Shown here piece by piece: positions 8,098 to 15,521 of a DNA stretch of 21,836 nucleotides (position 1 is its first letter; every line of letters starts with the position of its first letter). Origin of the DNA: JAMHZE01 sp964424715 (GTDB lineage: Bacteria > Pseudomonadota > Alphaproteobacteria > Rickettsiales > UBA8987); contig CAYRJW010000025.1 of the NCBI GenBank assembly GCA_964424715.1, positions 1 through 21,836 on the forward strand. Reading direction: 5' to 3'. Under the pieces are notes generated by a model. It had not been told where the DNA came from, made no database searches, and saw only the letters and a program-made list of their open reading frames with translations. The position numbers and the translations under genes were made by a program.

Positions 8098-9197
8098 ATG
8101 CATTTTCTTGATGAAGCAAAGATCCTCGTTAAAAGCGGCGATGGCGGTAAAGGCTGCACCTCTTTCCGCAGGGCGAAATATGTCCAGTTCGGCGGTCCCG
8201 ATGGCGGCAATGGCGGCCGTGGTGGCAGCATCATAATAAAGGCGATAAAGGGCCTTAACACTCTTATAGATTTCCGCTACACCCAGCATTTCCGTGCTAA
8301 GAACGGCGAAGCCGGCAAGGGTGGCCTGCGCGATGGCGCATCCGGGCCTGATCTTATCATAAATGTTCCGGTCGGCACCCAGATATTCATGGATGACAGC
8401 GATACTATGATATTAGATGTCATGGATGAGAACTTCCATCATGTATTATTAAAAGGCGGCGATGGCGGTTTCGGCAATACCCATTTCAAAAGCTCCACCA
8501 ACCGCTCACCCCGCAGGAACACTCCCGGCTGGAGCGGTGATGAGATGTGGGTGCGCCTCAAACTGAAGCTTATTTCCGATGTAGGCCTCGCTGGCCTTCC
8601 CAATGCCGGCAAATCAACCTTCCTTGCCAGCACCACCCGCGCCAAACCAAAGATCGCAGATTATCCTTTCACCACTTTAAAACCCCAACTGGGTGTTTCC
8701 TATATAGATGGCGAAGAGTTCGTAATAGCCGATATCCCCGGCCTGATAGAAGGGGCCAGCGAAGGTAAAGGCCTCGGTCACAAGTTTTTGAAGCATGTGA
8801 GAAGGACAAAAACCNNNNNNNNNNCGGTCACCGCTTCTTAAAGCACATTGAACGCTGCCGTACCATTCTGCATCTGGTAGATGGTGCTAACGAGGATTTC
8901 ATAAAGAACTACCACACCATCCGCAACGAACTTGAACAATACAGCCAGCTACTCGCCGAAAAAGAAGAGATAGTTGCCCTTAACAAATGCGATTCGATGA
9001 CTCCAGATGAGATCAAAGAAAAAGTAAAACTACTAAAGAAAGAATCCGGCGCCAAAGTTTACCCGATATCCGGCGTCAGCGGCAAAGGCATAGAAGACCT
9101 GCAACGCGCACTTATGAAAAAGATCAAGGAAGTTAAGGCGATAGATAATCCACCGGTCCCGGAGGTAGTGGAAGCTGCAACTGAGGACAAGATATAA
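8098..9197 (+). CDS. obgE: GTPase ObgE/CgtA, broken by an assembly gap with a duplicated segment
   Basis: Obg is an essential GTPase that binds the large ribosomal subunit during maturation and links to the stringent response. The glycine-rich Obg fold covers residues 1-158 (GGPDGGNGGRGGSI; GGDGGFGNTHFKSSTNRSPR). The G domain has G1 GLPNAGKST (166-174) and G3 DIPGLIEGA (212-220). After the gap come NKCD (G4) and SGVSGKG (G5). Ten N at 8815-8824 break the frame. The sequence before the gap (GHKFLKHVRRTKT) and after it (GHRFLKHIERCRT) encode the same part of the protein. Removing 8775-8824, 50 bases, joins the two CGGTCAC copies, restores the frame and gives a normal-length protein of 349 residues. 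I therefore read the gene as intact in the organism and the break as an assembly fault. The start is the ATG at 8098. Confidence 0.92.
8815..8824. other. Assembly gap (10 N) inside obgE, probably a false join
   Basis: Ten N flanked by two homologous but different 40-base stretches (8775-8814 and 8825-8864). I count 22 matching bases of 40, the first seven identical. They encode HKFLKHVRRTKT and HRFLKHIERCRT. The left contig seems to run past the true join into a foreign Obg sequence. Confidence 0.97.
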
Positions 9198-9250
9198 TAT
9201 TGATATTTAGTTATTTTTTCAGTGGCAATAAATAAAATTTGTATGGAGAT

Positions 9251-9298
9251 AGTTATGCCGAAAAACCGCTGGCTATTTTGGCGGAAAAGGCTATAACT
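9251..9298 (+). promoter_or_regulatory. Two-part stem-loop in the leader of the 9330 gene
   Basis: AGTTATGCC (9251-9259) pairs with GGC-T-ATAACT (9289-9298, one bulged T). An internal loop of A residues separates this from an inner stem CCGC (9266-9269)/GCGG (9281-9284) with an 11-base loop. No T tract follows on the plus strand, so it is not a standard terminator for obgE. It could be a regulatory leader structure, a processing site or an attenuator. It was recognised by base pairing only. Confidence 0.45.
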
Positions 9299-9304
9299 CA
9301 ACTC

Positions 9305-9320
9305 CCAGAAACCCTTCTGG
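9305..9320 (+). promoter_or_regulatory. Small hairpin just before the 9330 start codon
   Basis: CCAGAA (9305-9310), loop ACCC and TTCTGG (9315-9320) form a perfect 6-bp hairpin ending nine bases before the ATG. The CTGGA at its 3' side is the only purine-rich candidate ribosome-binding site, so folding could limit translation of the downstream gene and of pyrG. Confidence 0.4.
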
Positions 9321-9329
9321 AAATAATTA

Positions 9330-9908
9330 ATGAGTATCCTTCTTCAAACACTGACAAATCTTAAAACTTCCCGGAGCATCTGCGAGGTATCGCTGGATAA
9401 CCCGGAGGATTCTTTTTTCTGCCAGATCATAGATTTCAATGAAACCCTCGGGCTGGTGCGCAAGATACTTTCTGATAACGGTGATTTTGATGGTTACAGT
9501 CTGATATTCCTGCCCAACATCCATAATATAATCTGGGAAGGCGAGCTTCTGCAGCAGCTGGAGATATTGCTGGAGGACAGGAACCCGGACAAAAAAGCGG
9601 CGCAAGAAAAGATCCAGAACATAAATATAAATAATAGTTCCTTCTTCAAGCTGATAAAAACAATTAATTCTTTATTCGGCCATATTTCGGTATATGAAGT
9701 ATTTGACAGGAATGATTTCTATTTCGGTCAGGTAAAAGACATTGATGAAGAACATATGTTAATGCGCCTGATGGGCGATAAATTCAACATGGACGACCAA
9801 AGCATGGTCATCCGCCTTGAAGATATCGGCCGTATAGATTTCGGCGGAATTTATGATGAAAATATGCTAAGGCTGCATAAGCTGAAGAAGAAAATGGGGG
9901 ATAAATAA
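9330..9908 (+). CDS. Unrecognised protein with two similar halves, coupled to pyrG
   Basis: I do not recognise this 192-residue protein with certainty. It has no signal peptide or membrane segment. It looks like two copies of one domain. The first (residues about 16-80) reads RSICEVSLDNPEDSFFCQIIDFNETLGLVR, then DGYSLIFLPNIHNIIWEGELLQQLEIL. The second (about 115-185) reads ISVYEVFDRNDFYFGQVKDIDEEHMLMRLM, then DDQSMVIRLEDIGRIDFGGIYDENMLRLHKL. The shared pattern is a beta-rich unit: [FY]xxGQIxDxxxxxxLxR, an Asp/Gly turn, SxxxLxxIxxIxxxGxxxxxLxxL. This resembles small Sm-like or SH3-like barrels, but that is an inference. It ends two bases before the pyrG ATG, so translation is probably coupled. 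Its leader has two hairpins. Confidence 0.75.
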   Translation: MSILLQTLTNLKTSRSICEVSLDNPEDSFFCQIIDFNETLGLVRKILSDNGDFDGYSLIFLPNIHNIIWEGELLQQLEILLEDRNPDKKAAQEKIQNININNSSFFKLIKTINSLFGHISVYEVFDRNDFYFGQVKDIDEEHMLMRLMGDKFNMDDQSMVIRLEDIGRIDFGGIYDENMLRLHKLKKKMGDK

Positions 9909-9910
9909 TT

Positions 9911-11533
9911 ATGACAAGATATATATTCATAACCGGCGGTGTGGTCTCCTCTTTGGGGAAAGGCCTAACCTCGGCATCTCTGGCAAGTTTATTGCAGGCG
10001 CGCGGTTATTCAGTTCGTATCCGCAAGCTTGATCCATATTTAAATGTCGATCCCGGCACGATGAACCCTATCCAGCATGGTGAGGTTTTCGTTACCGATG
10101 ATGGCGCTGAGACCGATCTTGATCTGGGCCATTATGAAAGATTCACCAATGTTAATGCCCGCCGCAGCGATAACGTAACTACCGGCCGCATATATTCCGA
10201 CCTTATCGCCCGCGAACGCCGCGGCGATTACCTAGGCGCTACCGTGCAGGTCATCCCGCATGTTACCAACCTGATAAAAGAATTCGTTACTGCTGATGTA
10301 AGCGGGGCTGATTTCCTGATATGCGAAATTGGTGGAACAGTCGGCGATATCGAAGCATTACCTTTCTTTGAAGCCATCCGCCAGCTTGGGTATGAACTCG
10401 GCAAAGACCGCGCCCTATATGCGCATCTTACTCTTGTGCCATATGTTTCAGCGGCGAAAGAACTAAAAACAAAACCAACCCAGCACTCGGTGAAAGAGCT
10501 TCGCTCTATTGGTATTCAGCCTGATATTTTAATTTGCAGGACTGAACATAAGATACCGGTTTCGGAAAAACATAAGATAGCACTATTCTGCAACGTAAGG
10601 CCGGAAGCGGTTATTGAGGCATTAGATAGTGATGTTATTTACGCAGTTCCTATCAATTATAATCATGAAGGTCTTGATACTCAGGTGTTGAAACATTTCA
10701 ATCTGGAGTGTGAAAAAGCGCCGGATGTTAAAGTGTGGGAAGATATTGTTAATAAGGTCCGCAATCCTAAAGGTGAAGTTACCGTTGCGATCGTGGGCAA
10801 ATATATTTCCCTTTCCGATGCATATAAATCCATCAATGAATCACTTACCCACGGCGGAATAGCTAATGATGTTGAGGTGAAGATAAAATGGATAAACTCC
10901 CGTAAATTCCTTGAAGGCGAAGGTGAAACAGAAATGAAAGGCGTTAACGCCATCCTCGTTCCCGGCGGTTTCGGCGAAGAAGGCAGCGAAGGTAAAATAG
11001 CCGCTGCAAAATACGCGCGTGAGAATAAGATACCATATTTCGGCATATGTTTCGGTATGCAGATGGCCGTTGTTGAATGTGCCCGCAATCTGTGCGGCCT
11101 GAAAGATGCCACCTCCACCGAATTCAAACCGCAGAAAGATCCTGTTGTGGGTATGATGACCGAATGGGAAACCAAAGATGGCAAGGAAACCCGCCAGGCC
11201 GGCGGCAATCTTGGCGGAACTATGCGCCTTGGCGCTTATGACTGCATCCTCAAAAAAGGCAGCAAGGTCTGGGATATTTACGGCAAGGATGAAATATCCG
11301 AACGCCACCGCCACAGATACGAGGTGAACATAAACTACAAAGAAAAACTCGAGGCCAAAGGCCTGATATTCTCCGGAATGTCCCCGGATGGCACCTTACC
11401 CGAAATAGTAGAATATAAAGACCACCCATGGTTCATCGGCGTCCAATTCCACCCGGAATTCAAATCGCGCCCGTTCGCACCGCATCCGTTATTCTCAAGC
11501 TTCATTGAGGCGGCGAAGAATAATAAGAAATAA
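9911..11533 (+). CDS. pyrG: CTP synthase
   Basis: CTP synthase makes CTP from UTP, ATP and glutamine, the last step of pyrimidine nucleotide synthesis. The 540 residues match the usual length. The N-terminal synthase domain begins YIFITGGVVSSLGKGLTSAS (P-loop) and has RKLDPYLNVDPGTMNPIQHG and the IGGTVGDIEALPFFEAIRQ block. The C-terminal glutaminase domain carries the nucleophile Cys380 in GICFGMQMAVVECARN and the GVQFHPEFKSRP block with the catalytic His and Glu. The protein appears complete and active. It starts two bases after the upstream unknown gene. The 3' side holds a palindromic repeat and then a terminator shared with rpmA. Confidence 0.98.
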   Translation: MTRYIFITGGVVSSLGKGLTSASLASLLQARGYSVRIRKLDPYLNVDPGTMNPIQHGEVFVTDDGAETDLDLGHYERFTNVNARRSDNVTTGRIYSDLIARERRGDYLGATVQVIPHVTNLIKEFVTADVSGADFLICEIGGTVGDIEALPFFEAIRQLGYELGKDRALYAHLTLVPYVSAAKELKTKPTQHSVKELRSIGIQPDILICRTEHKIPVSEKHKIALFCNVRPEAVIEALDSDVIYAVPINYNHEGLDTQVLKHFNLECEKAPDVKVWEDIVNKVRNPKGEVTVAIVGKYISLSDAYKSINESLTHGGIANDVEVKIKWINSRKFLEGEGETEMKGVNAILVPGGFGEEGSEGKIAAAKYARENKIPYFGICFGMQMAVVECARNLCGLKDATSTEFKPQKDPVVGMMTEWETKDGKETRQAGGNLGGTMRLGAYDCILKKGSKVWDIYGKDEISERHRHRYEVNINYKEKLEAKGLIFSGMSPDGTLPEIVEYKDHPWFIGVQFHPEFKSRPFAPHPLFSSFIEAAKNNKK

Positions 11534-11538
11534 TACAA

Positions 11539-11601
11539 ATGTCATCCTGAACGAAGTTAAGGATCTTTCGTGAGATTCTTCGCTGATGCTCAGAATGACA
11601 T
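11539..11601. repeat. Imperfect palindromic repeat (TGTCATCCTGA...TCAGAATGACA type)
   Basis: The left arm starts TGTCATCCTGAACGAAGTTA and the right arm ends GATGCTCAGAATGACA. Reverse-complemented, the right arm reads TGTCATTCTGAGCATCAGCG, so the arms pair over about 27 bases around a short loop near TTTCGTG. The consensus TGTCATCCTGAGCGAAG... is one I recall as a widespread interspersed palindromic element in bacterial genomes. It sits just after the pyrG stop and before the terminator. It has no coding capacity. Confidence 0.75.
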
Positions 11602-11611
11602 TTTACCCAAT

Positions 11612-11641
11612 AAAAAAGGCCGGTTAAAAAACCGGCCTTTT
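11612..11641. terminator. Bidirectional intrinsic terminator between pyrG and rpmA
   Basis: GGCCGGTT (11618-11625), loop AAAA and AACCGGCC (11630-11637) are flanked by an A tract at 11612-11617 and TTTT at 11638-11641. Read on either strand it gives a strong GC stem followed by U residues. The minus-strand version has the longer U tract, so it should end the rplU-rpmA transcript as well as pyrG. Confidence 0.9.
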
Positions 11642-11665
11642 CCTTATAATATGTAAGCTCGCTTA

Positions 11666-11932
11666 TTAAGCAGCAGCTTCGGCAGGAACTACAGATACGA
11701 ATACTCTGTTATTCTTTTTAGTTTCAAATTTAACGAAACCTGGAATAAGGGCGAAAATCGTGTGATCTTTTCCAAGACCAACATTTTTACCTGGCTTCCA
11801 TTGAGTGCCACGTTGTCTAACCAGAATATTACCGGCTTTAACTACCTGACCACCGAATTTTTTTACCCCAAGCCTACGGCCTGCGGAATCTCTACCATTT
11901 GCTGTACTACCACCGGCTTTCTTCGTTGCCAT
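11666..11932 (-). CDS. rpmA: 50S ribosomal protein L27
   Basis: L27 lies at the peptidyl-transferase centre of the large subunit, where its N-terminus contacts the tRNA ends. The 88-residue product begins MATKKAGGSTANGRDSAGRR, with GVKKFGGQVVKAGNILVRQR following, the unmistakable family start. There is no extra N-terminal leader of the kind that is cleaved in Firmicutes, so the mature N-terminus is encoded directly. It is downstream of rplU with a 66-base spacer, the usual order. It ends 24 bases from the bidirectional terminator. Confidence 0.98.
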   Translation of the reverse strand: MATKKAGGSTANGRDSAGRRLGVKKFGGQVVKAGNILVRQRGTQWKPGKNVGLGKDHTIFALIPGFVKFETKKNNRVFVSVVPAEAAA

Positions 11933-11998
11933 GACGGTTCTCCATTAAAGCGCAAGGTTAACAACTACCCTACGGTTCACATTGTTAGTAAGTGAAAA

Positions 11999-12490
11999 CT
12001 ACTTCGCTTCTTTTTTAGCTTTAGTAGTTTTTGTTGTTGTTTTCTTTTCTGCAGTTTTAGCTTTAGCTTCTGCAGGTTTTTTTGTTGCAGTTGCAGCGGC
12101 TTTTTTAGGTGCAGCTTTAGTTGTTTTAGCGGCATCAGCAGCATTCTCAACTTTTTTAGGTGCAGCTTTTGCAGTTAATCCTTTACCGATCTCAGCTATC
12201 TTAAGAACAGTGATAAGCTGGCGGTGACCATTTTTTCTTCTGTAGTTATGTCTTCTCTTTTTCTTGAAAACGATAACTTTATCGCCTTTTTTCTGGTTCA
12301 GAACTTCAGCCGCAACTGAGATACCGGAAACAGTAGGAGCACCAACAAGTGCATTTGTGCCATCATTGAAAAGAATAACTTCATCAAGAAGTATGGTTGA
12401 GCCGATTTCAGCTTCAAGTTTTTCAACTTCTATTATATTGCTAGGGCTAACTTTATATTGTTTGCCACCGGTTCTGACTACTGCGAACAT
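11999..12490 (-). CDS. rplU: 50S ribosomal protein L21 with Lys/Ala/Thr-rich C-terminal tail
   Basis: L21 is a large-subunit protein bound to 23S rRNA. The N-terminal 103 residues are standard: MFAVVRTGGKQYKVSPSNII at the start and KKKRRHNYRRKNGHRQLITV near the end. The following about 60 residues (from LTAKAAPKK onward) are low complexity, made of Lys, Ala, Thr and Pro, resembling a histone H1-type basic tail. Alphaproteobacterial L21 often carries such extensions. The start is supported by GGAGA at 12496-12500, five bases before the ATG on the minus strand. A promoter lies at 12573-12600. It forms an operon with rpmA. Confidence 0.97.
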   Translation of the reverse strand: MFAVVRTGGKQYKVSPSNIIEVEKLEAEIGSTILLDEVILFNDGTNALVGAPTVSGISVAAEVLNQKKGDKVIVFKKKRRHNYRRKNGHRQLITVLKIAEIGKGLTAKAAPKKVENAADAAKTTKAAPKKAAATATKKPAEAKAKTAEKKTTTKTTKAKKEAK

Positions 12491-12495
12491 TTTTA

Positions 12496-12500
12496 TCTCC
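12496..12500 (-). promoter_or_regulatory. Ribosome-binding site of rplU
   Basis: A clear GGAGA on the minus strand, five bases before the rplU ATG. It is one of the few strong Shine-Dalgarno matches in this window, where most genes have weak or no visible site. Confidence 0.75.
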
Positions 12501-12572
12501 TAAATTCTGCTTCAGAAACCTTTGTTTCCGCGCCTTTTAAATTAAATCTCAATATACTCTAAAGAGGGTAGC

Positions 12573-12600
12573 TTTATACACTCAAAATAGAGCCTGTCAA
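12573..12600 (-). promoter_or_regulatory. Putative sigma70 promoter of rplU-rpmA
   Basis: On the minus strand a perfect TTGACA (12595-12600), a 16-base spacer and TATAAA (12573-12578) lie about 83 bases before the rplU ATG. This is the best promoter match in the window, as expected for a ribosomal operon. It is back to back with the dnaN promoter. Confidence 0.7.
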
Positions 12601-12628
12601 GAGCTTAAGTATAATGTGATATTTCTGC

Positions 12629-12657
12629 TTGATTGATACATATATAGATACTATAAA
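12629..12657 (+). promoter_or_regulatory. Putative sigma70 promoter of dnaN
   Basis: TTGATT (12629-12634), a 17-base spacer and TATAAA (12652-12657) lie 57 bases before the dnaN ATG. The -35 is 28 bases from the -35 of the divergent rplU promoter. Confidence 0.6.
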
Positions 12658-12714
12658 TTTGGAGAAGATATTTTAAAGATCTATACATTTATTAACTAAC
12701 ATATTGTAATTATT

Positions 12715-13866
12715 ATGGAAAGCGCTGCTAGAAAGATAGATAAAAAGGCTGCAACACAAGGCCTGAACATCACTATAGAAAAGTCCAACCTGCTTAAGGC
12801 CATATCCCGCCTGCAAAGCCTGGTGGAAAAGAGGAACACCATTCCTATCCTTTCCAACGTAAAGATCGATGCTAACGAGAAAAGCCTTACTCTTACCGTT
12901 ACCGATATGGACCTTGTAGCTTCCGAAGAAGTTGATGCGAACATCGCTTCCGGCGGCTCTCTGACAGTTCCGGCGCTTACATTATATGATATCATCCGTA
13001 AGCTGCCTGAGGGTTCTCAGGTCTCTCTTAAGGCTGATACCGCATCTTCCCGCCTGAATGTGAATGCCGGTACTGCCAATTTCACACTTTCATATCTCCC
13101 TGCGGAAGATTTCCCTGTTATGTCCGAAGGTGAGCTTACTCATAAATTCACCCTTGCTTCAAAAGATTTCCTGAAACTTATCGACAAAACAAAATTCGCG
13201 ATGAGCAACGAGGAGACCCGTTATTATTTAAATGGTGTTTACTTCCATTTAAGCAACGGCAAACTTCGTGCTGTAGCAACTGACGGCCATAGACTTTCAT
13301 CTGTAGAGATCGAAGCGCCGGAAGGTTCAAGTGGCATGCCTGGCATAATAATCCCGAGAAAAGCCGTTAACGAATTCGGCAAACTTCTTGAAAGCCAGAG
13401 CGAAGTTGCGGTATCTCTTTCCGAAACTAAAATCAAAATTAACGCTGGTCGTATCGAACTTCTTTCCAAAGTTGTTGATGGTACATTCCCTGATTACACC
13501 CGCGTTATCCCTGAGAATAACACTAAAATGGTAACTGTTTCTGCAACTCTTTTCAATGAAGCTGTTGACAGGGTTTCCACTATCGCTGCCGATAAAACGC
13601 GTGCAGTAAAAGTGAAGTTCGAAAAAGATAACATCACGCTTAACTCACAAGGCATTGAAGGTTCTTCCGCGAAGGAAGTTATCGCCTGCGAATACAGCGC
13701 TGAAGCTCTGGAAGTTGGTTTCAACTCCCGCTATGTACTTGAGATGATGGGCCAGATCAAAAGCGATAAACTTACCATCGCCCTTGATAACCCTAATTCC
13801 CCGGCACTTATAAAAGACCCTACAGACCAATCTGTAACTTTCATAATCATGCCAATGCGCGTTTGA
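12715..13866 (+). CDS. dnaN: DNA polymerase III beta subunit (sliding clamp)
   Basis: The beta clamp is a ring-shaped dimer that holds polymerase III and other proteins on DNA. The 383-residue product has the three-domain clamp pattern: LNITIEKSNLLKAISRLQSL and RNTIPILSNVKI at the start, NEETRYYLNGVYFH and RAVATDGHRLS in the middle, and the conserved C-terminus VTFIIMPMRV, which forms part of the partner-binding pocket. About 16 residues (MESAARKIDKKAATQG) precede the usual start of the first strand. No alternative start codon is visible between them and the conserved block, so the extension seems real. No Shine-Dalgarno site is visible. It is followed by an intrinsic terminator. dnaA is not adjacent in this window. 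Confidence 0.97.
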   Translation: MESAARKIDKKAATQGLNITIEKSNLLKAISRLQSLVEKRNTIPILSNVKIDANEKSLTLTVTDMDLVASEEVDANIASGGSLTVPALTLYDIIRKLPEGSQVSLKADTASSRLNVNAGTANFTLSYLPAEDFPVMSEGELTHKFTLASKDFLKLIDKTKFAMSNEETRYYLNGVYFHLSNGKLRAVATDGHRLSSVEIEAPEGSSGMPGIIIPRKAVNEFGKLLESQSEVAVSLSETKIKINAGRIELLSKVVDGTFPDYTRVIPENNTKMVTVSATLFNEAVDRVSTIAADKTRAVKVKFEKDNITLNSQGIEGSSAKEVIACEYSAEALEVGFNSRYVLEMMGQIKSDKLTIALDNPNSPALIKDPTDQSVTFIIMPMRV

Positions 13867-13892
13867 TAATATATCAAATACACGAATATCAA

Positions 13893-13917
13893 GGGTCGGT
13901 TTTTACCGGCCCTTTTT
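13893..13917 (+). terminator. Intrinsic terminator of dnaN
   Basis: GGGTCGG (13893-13899), a 6-base loop, CCGGCCC (13906-13912; one G-U pair) and TTTTT (13913-13917). It is positioned 27 bases after the dnaN stop. The opposite strand lacks a good U tract, so it is probably one-directional and does not end guaB transcripts. Confidence 0.85.
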
Positions 13918-13953
13918 ATTTGTAGTAAGATTTCGTCTGGTAAAGTTCAGAAT

Positions 13954-15441
13954 CTAAGAACTTGTTCTGTAATTCGGCGATTCATGCGTTATCGTAACAT
14001 CATGCGCGTGGCTTTCTTTCAGGCCGGCGTTGGTTATTTTAACGAATTCGCAATTATTCTGCATGTTCTTGATGTCACGGTTGCCGGTGTAGCCCATTGC
14101 AGCGCGCAGTCCCCCGATAAGCTGGTGTATAACAGCGGAGACATCACCTTTATATGGAACCCTGCCTTCAACGCCTTCGGGAACCAGTTTCAGTTCATCG
14201 GTAATATCCTGCTGGAAATATCTGTCGGCAGAGCCGCGGGCCATTGCGCCGATGGAACCCATGCCGCGATATGTTTTGTAGCTTCTGCCCTGATATAGAA
14301 TAATTTCGCCCGGGCTTTCTGTCGTGCCTGCGAATAATGAACCTATCATCGCACAATCTGCGCCGGCGGCGATTGCTTTTGCCAGATCGCCGGAGAATTT
14401 TATTCCGCCATCGGCTATCACGCAAACTTTGTTCTTTTTGGCGATATCAACAACATCAAATATTGCGGTGAGCTGGGGCACGCCTACGCCTGCGACTATC
14501 CTTGTTGTACATATAGAGCCCGGTCCGATACCAACTTTCACCGCATCTGCACCGGCTTCAATAAGGGCTTTCGCGCCTTCTCTGGTGGCTACATTTCCGC
14601 CTATCACCTGTACATTAGGATATTTGCTTTTTATTCTGGCGACGGAATCCAGAACATTCTTGGAATGTCCGTGCGCAGTATCAACTATTATCGCATCAAC
14701 ATCAGCTTCAATAAGTGCCTTTGCACGTTTAAAGCCATCCTCACCACCGCCAACCGCTGCGGCAACTCTCAGGCGTTCATATCTATCTTTAGTGGCATTA
14801 GGGAATTTATGGGATTTTTCTATATCCTTAACGGTGATAAGCCCAACACATTTATAATCGCCATCCACCACGATAAGCTTTTCTATCCTGTGCTTATGAA
14901 GTAGTGTTTTCGCCTCCTCGCGGGAGCAGCCTTCTTTCACGGTTACAAGTCTGGTGCTGGTCATTAATTCTTTGACCTTCTGGAATGGGTTGGATGCAAA
15001 GCGCACATCCCTGTTGGTTATTATGCCAACCAGTTTTCCTTTTTTATCAACCACGGGGATACCGGAGATATTATTATATTCCATTATATATAGTGCATCT
15101 TTCAGGTTCGCATCAGGGTAAATGGTTATAGGGTTAACCACCATTCCAGATTCATATTTCTTTATTTTACGCACCTCATTGGCTTGCTCATCAATTGTCA
15201 TGTTCTTGTGCAGGCAGCCTATGCCGCCGGTCTGTGCCATTGCTATTGCAAGCCTGGCTTCGGTAACAGTATCCATTGCTGCGGAGATAAGCGGAACGCC
15301 TAGTTGTATCTTCGGGGTGAGGAATGTTCTGGTCTCCACCTTTGCCGGTAATACCTCGCTGTAAGCGGGTTTTAAAAGCACATCATCGAATGTGATGGCT
15401 TCAATTATGTTTTGGGAGGTGTTTTTTGAGTTTGCAACCAT
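13954..15441 (-). CDS. guaB: IMP dehydrogenase
   Basis: GuaB oxidises IMP to XMP with NAD+, the committed step of guanine nucleotide synthesis. I prefer the ATG at 15441 (MVANSKNTSQNIIEAITFDD; 495 residues), which has AGGAA a few bases upstream and gives the normal length. A longer reading from 15540 would add 33 unrelated residues and overlap the start of the divergent ybgC gene. Visible features are TFDDVLLKPAYSEVLP at the N-terminus and two CBS repeats (VVNPITIYPDANL...LVGIITNRDVRF; LVTVKEGCSREEA...CVGLITVKDIEK). The catalytic Cys311 lies in GIGPGSICTTRIVAGVG, with GGIKFSGDLAKAIAAGA after it and the mobile-flap RGMGSIGAM. It converges on dnaN. Confidence 0.97.
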   Translation of the reverse strand: MVANSKNTSQNIIEAITFDDVLLKPAYSEVLPAKVETRTFLTPKIQLGVPLISAAMDTVTEARLAIAMAQTGGIGCLHKNMTIDEQANEVRKIKKYESGMVVNPITIYPDANLKDALYIMEYNNISGIPVVDKKGKLVGIITNRDVRFASNPFQKVKELMTSTRLVTVKEGCSREEAKTLLHKHRIEKLIVVDGDYKCVGLITVKDIEKSHKFPNATKDRYERLRVAAAVGGGEDGFKRAKALIEADVDAIIVDTAHGHSKNVLDSVARIKSKYPNVQVIGGNVATREGAKALIEAGADAVKVGIGPGSICTTRIVAGVGVPQLTAIFDVVDIAKKNKVCVIADGGIKFSGDLAKAIAAGADCAMIGSLFAGTTESPGEIILYQGRSYKTYRGMGSIGAMARGSADRYFQQDITDELKLVPEGVEGRVPYKGDVSAVIHQLIGGLRAAMGYTGNRDIKNMQNNCEFVKITNAGLKESHAHDVTITHESPNYRTSS

Positions 15442-15485
15442 TGATATATTTCCTAATTTCGCTCTTGGCTTATGATTGCAGGTGC

Positions 15486-15514
15486 TTATAACATTACTAT
15501 ACCCATAATGTAAA
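15486..15514 (-). promoter_or_regulatory. Putative promoter of guaB
   Basis: On the minus strand TTTACA (15509-15514), a 17-base spacer and TTATAA (15486-15491) lie about 45 bases before the preferred guaB start at 15441. This placement supports that start, because the longer reading would begin upstream of the promoter. Confidence 0.5.
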
Positions 15515-15521
15515 GGACAAA

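Noticed and set aside
8098..9197. obgE as a frameshifted pseudogene
   Set aside because: The frame change coincides with an N gap and a duplicated segment. Removing 50 bases gives a complete ObgE, so an assembly fault is the simpler explanation.
13984..14298. 104-residue plus-strand frame opposite guaB
   Set aside because: It is fully inside guaB on the other strand and resembles no protein; a shadow of a well-supported gene.
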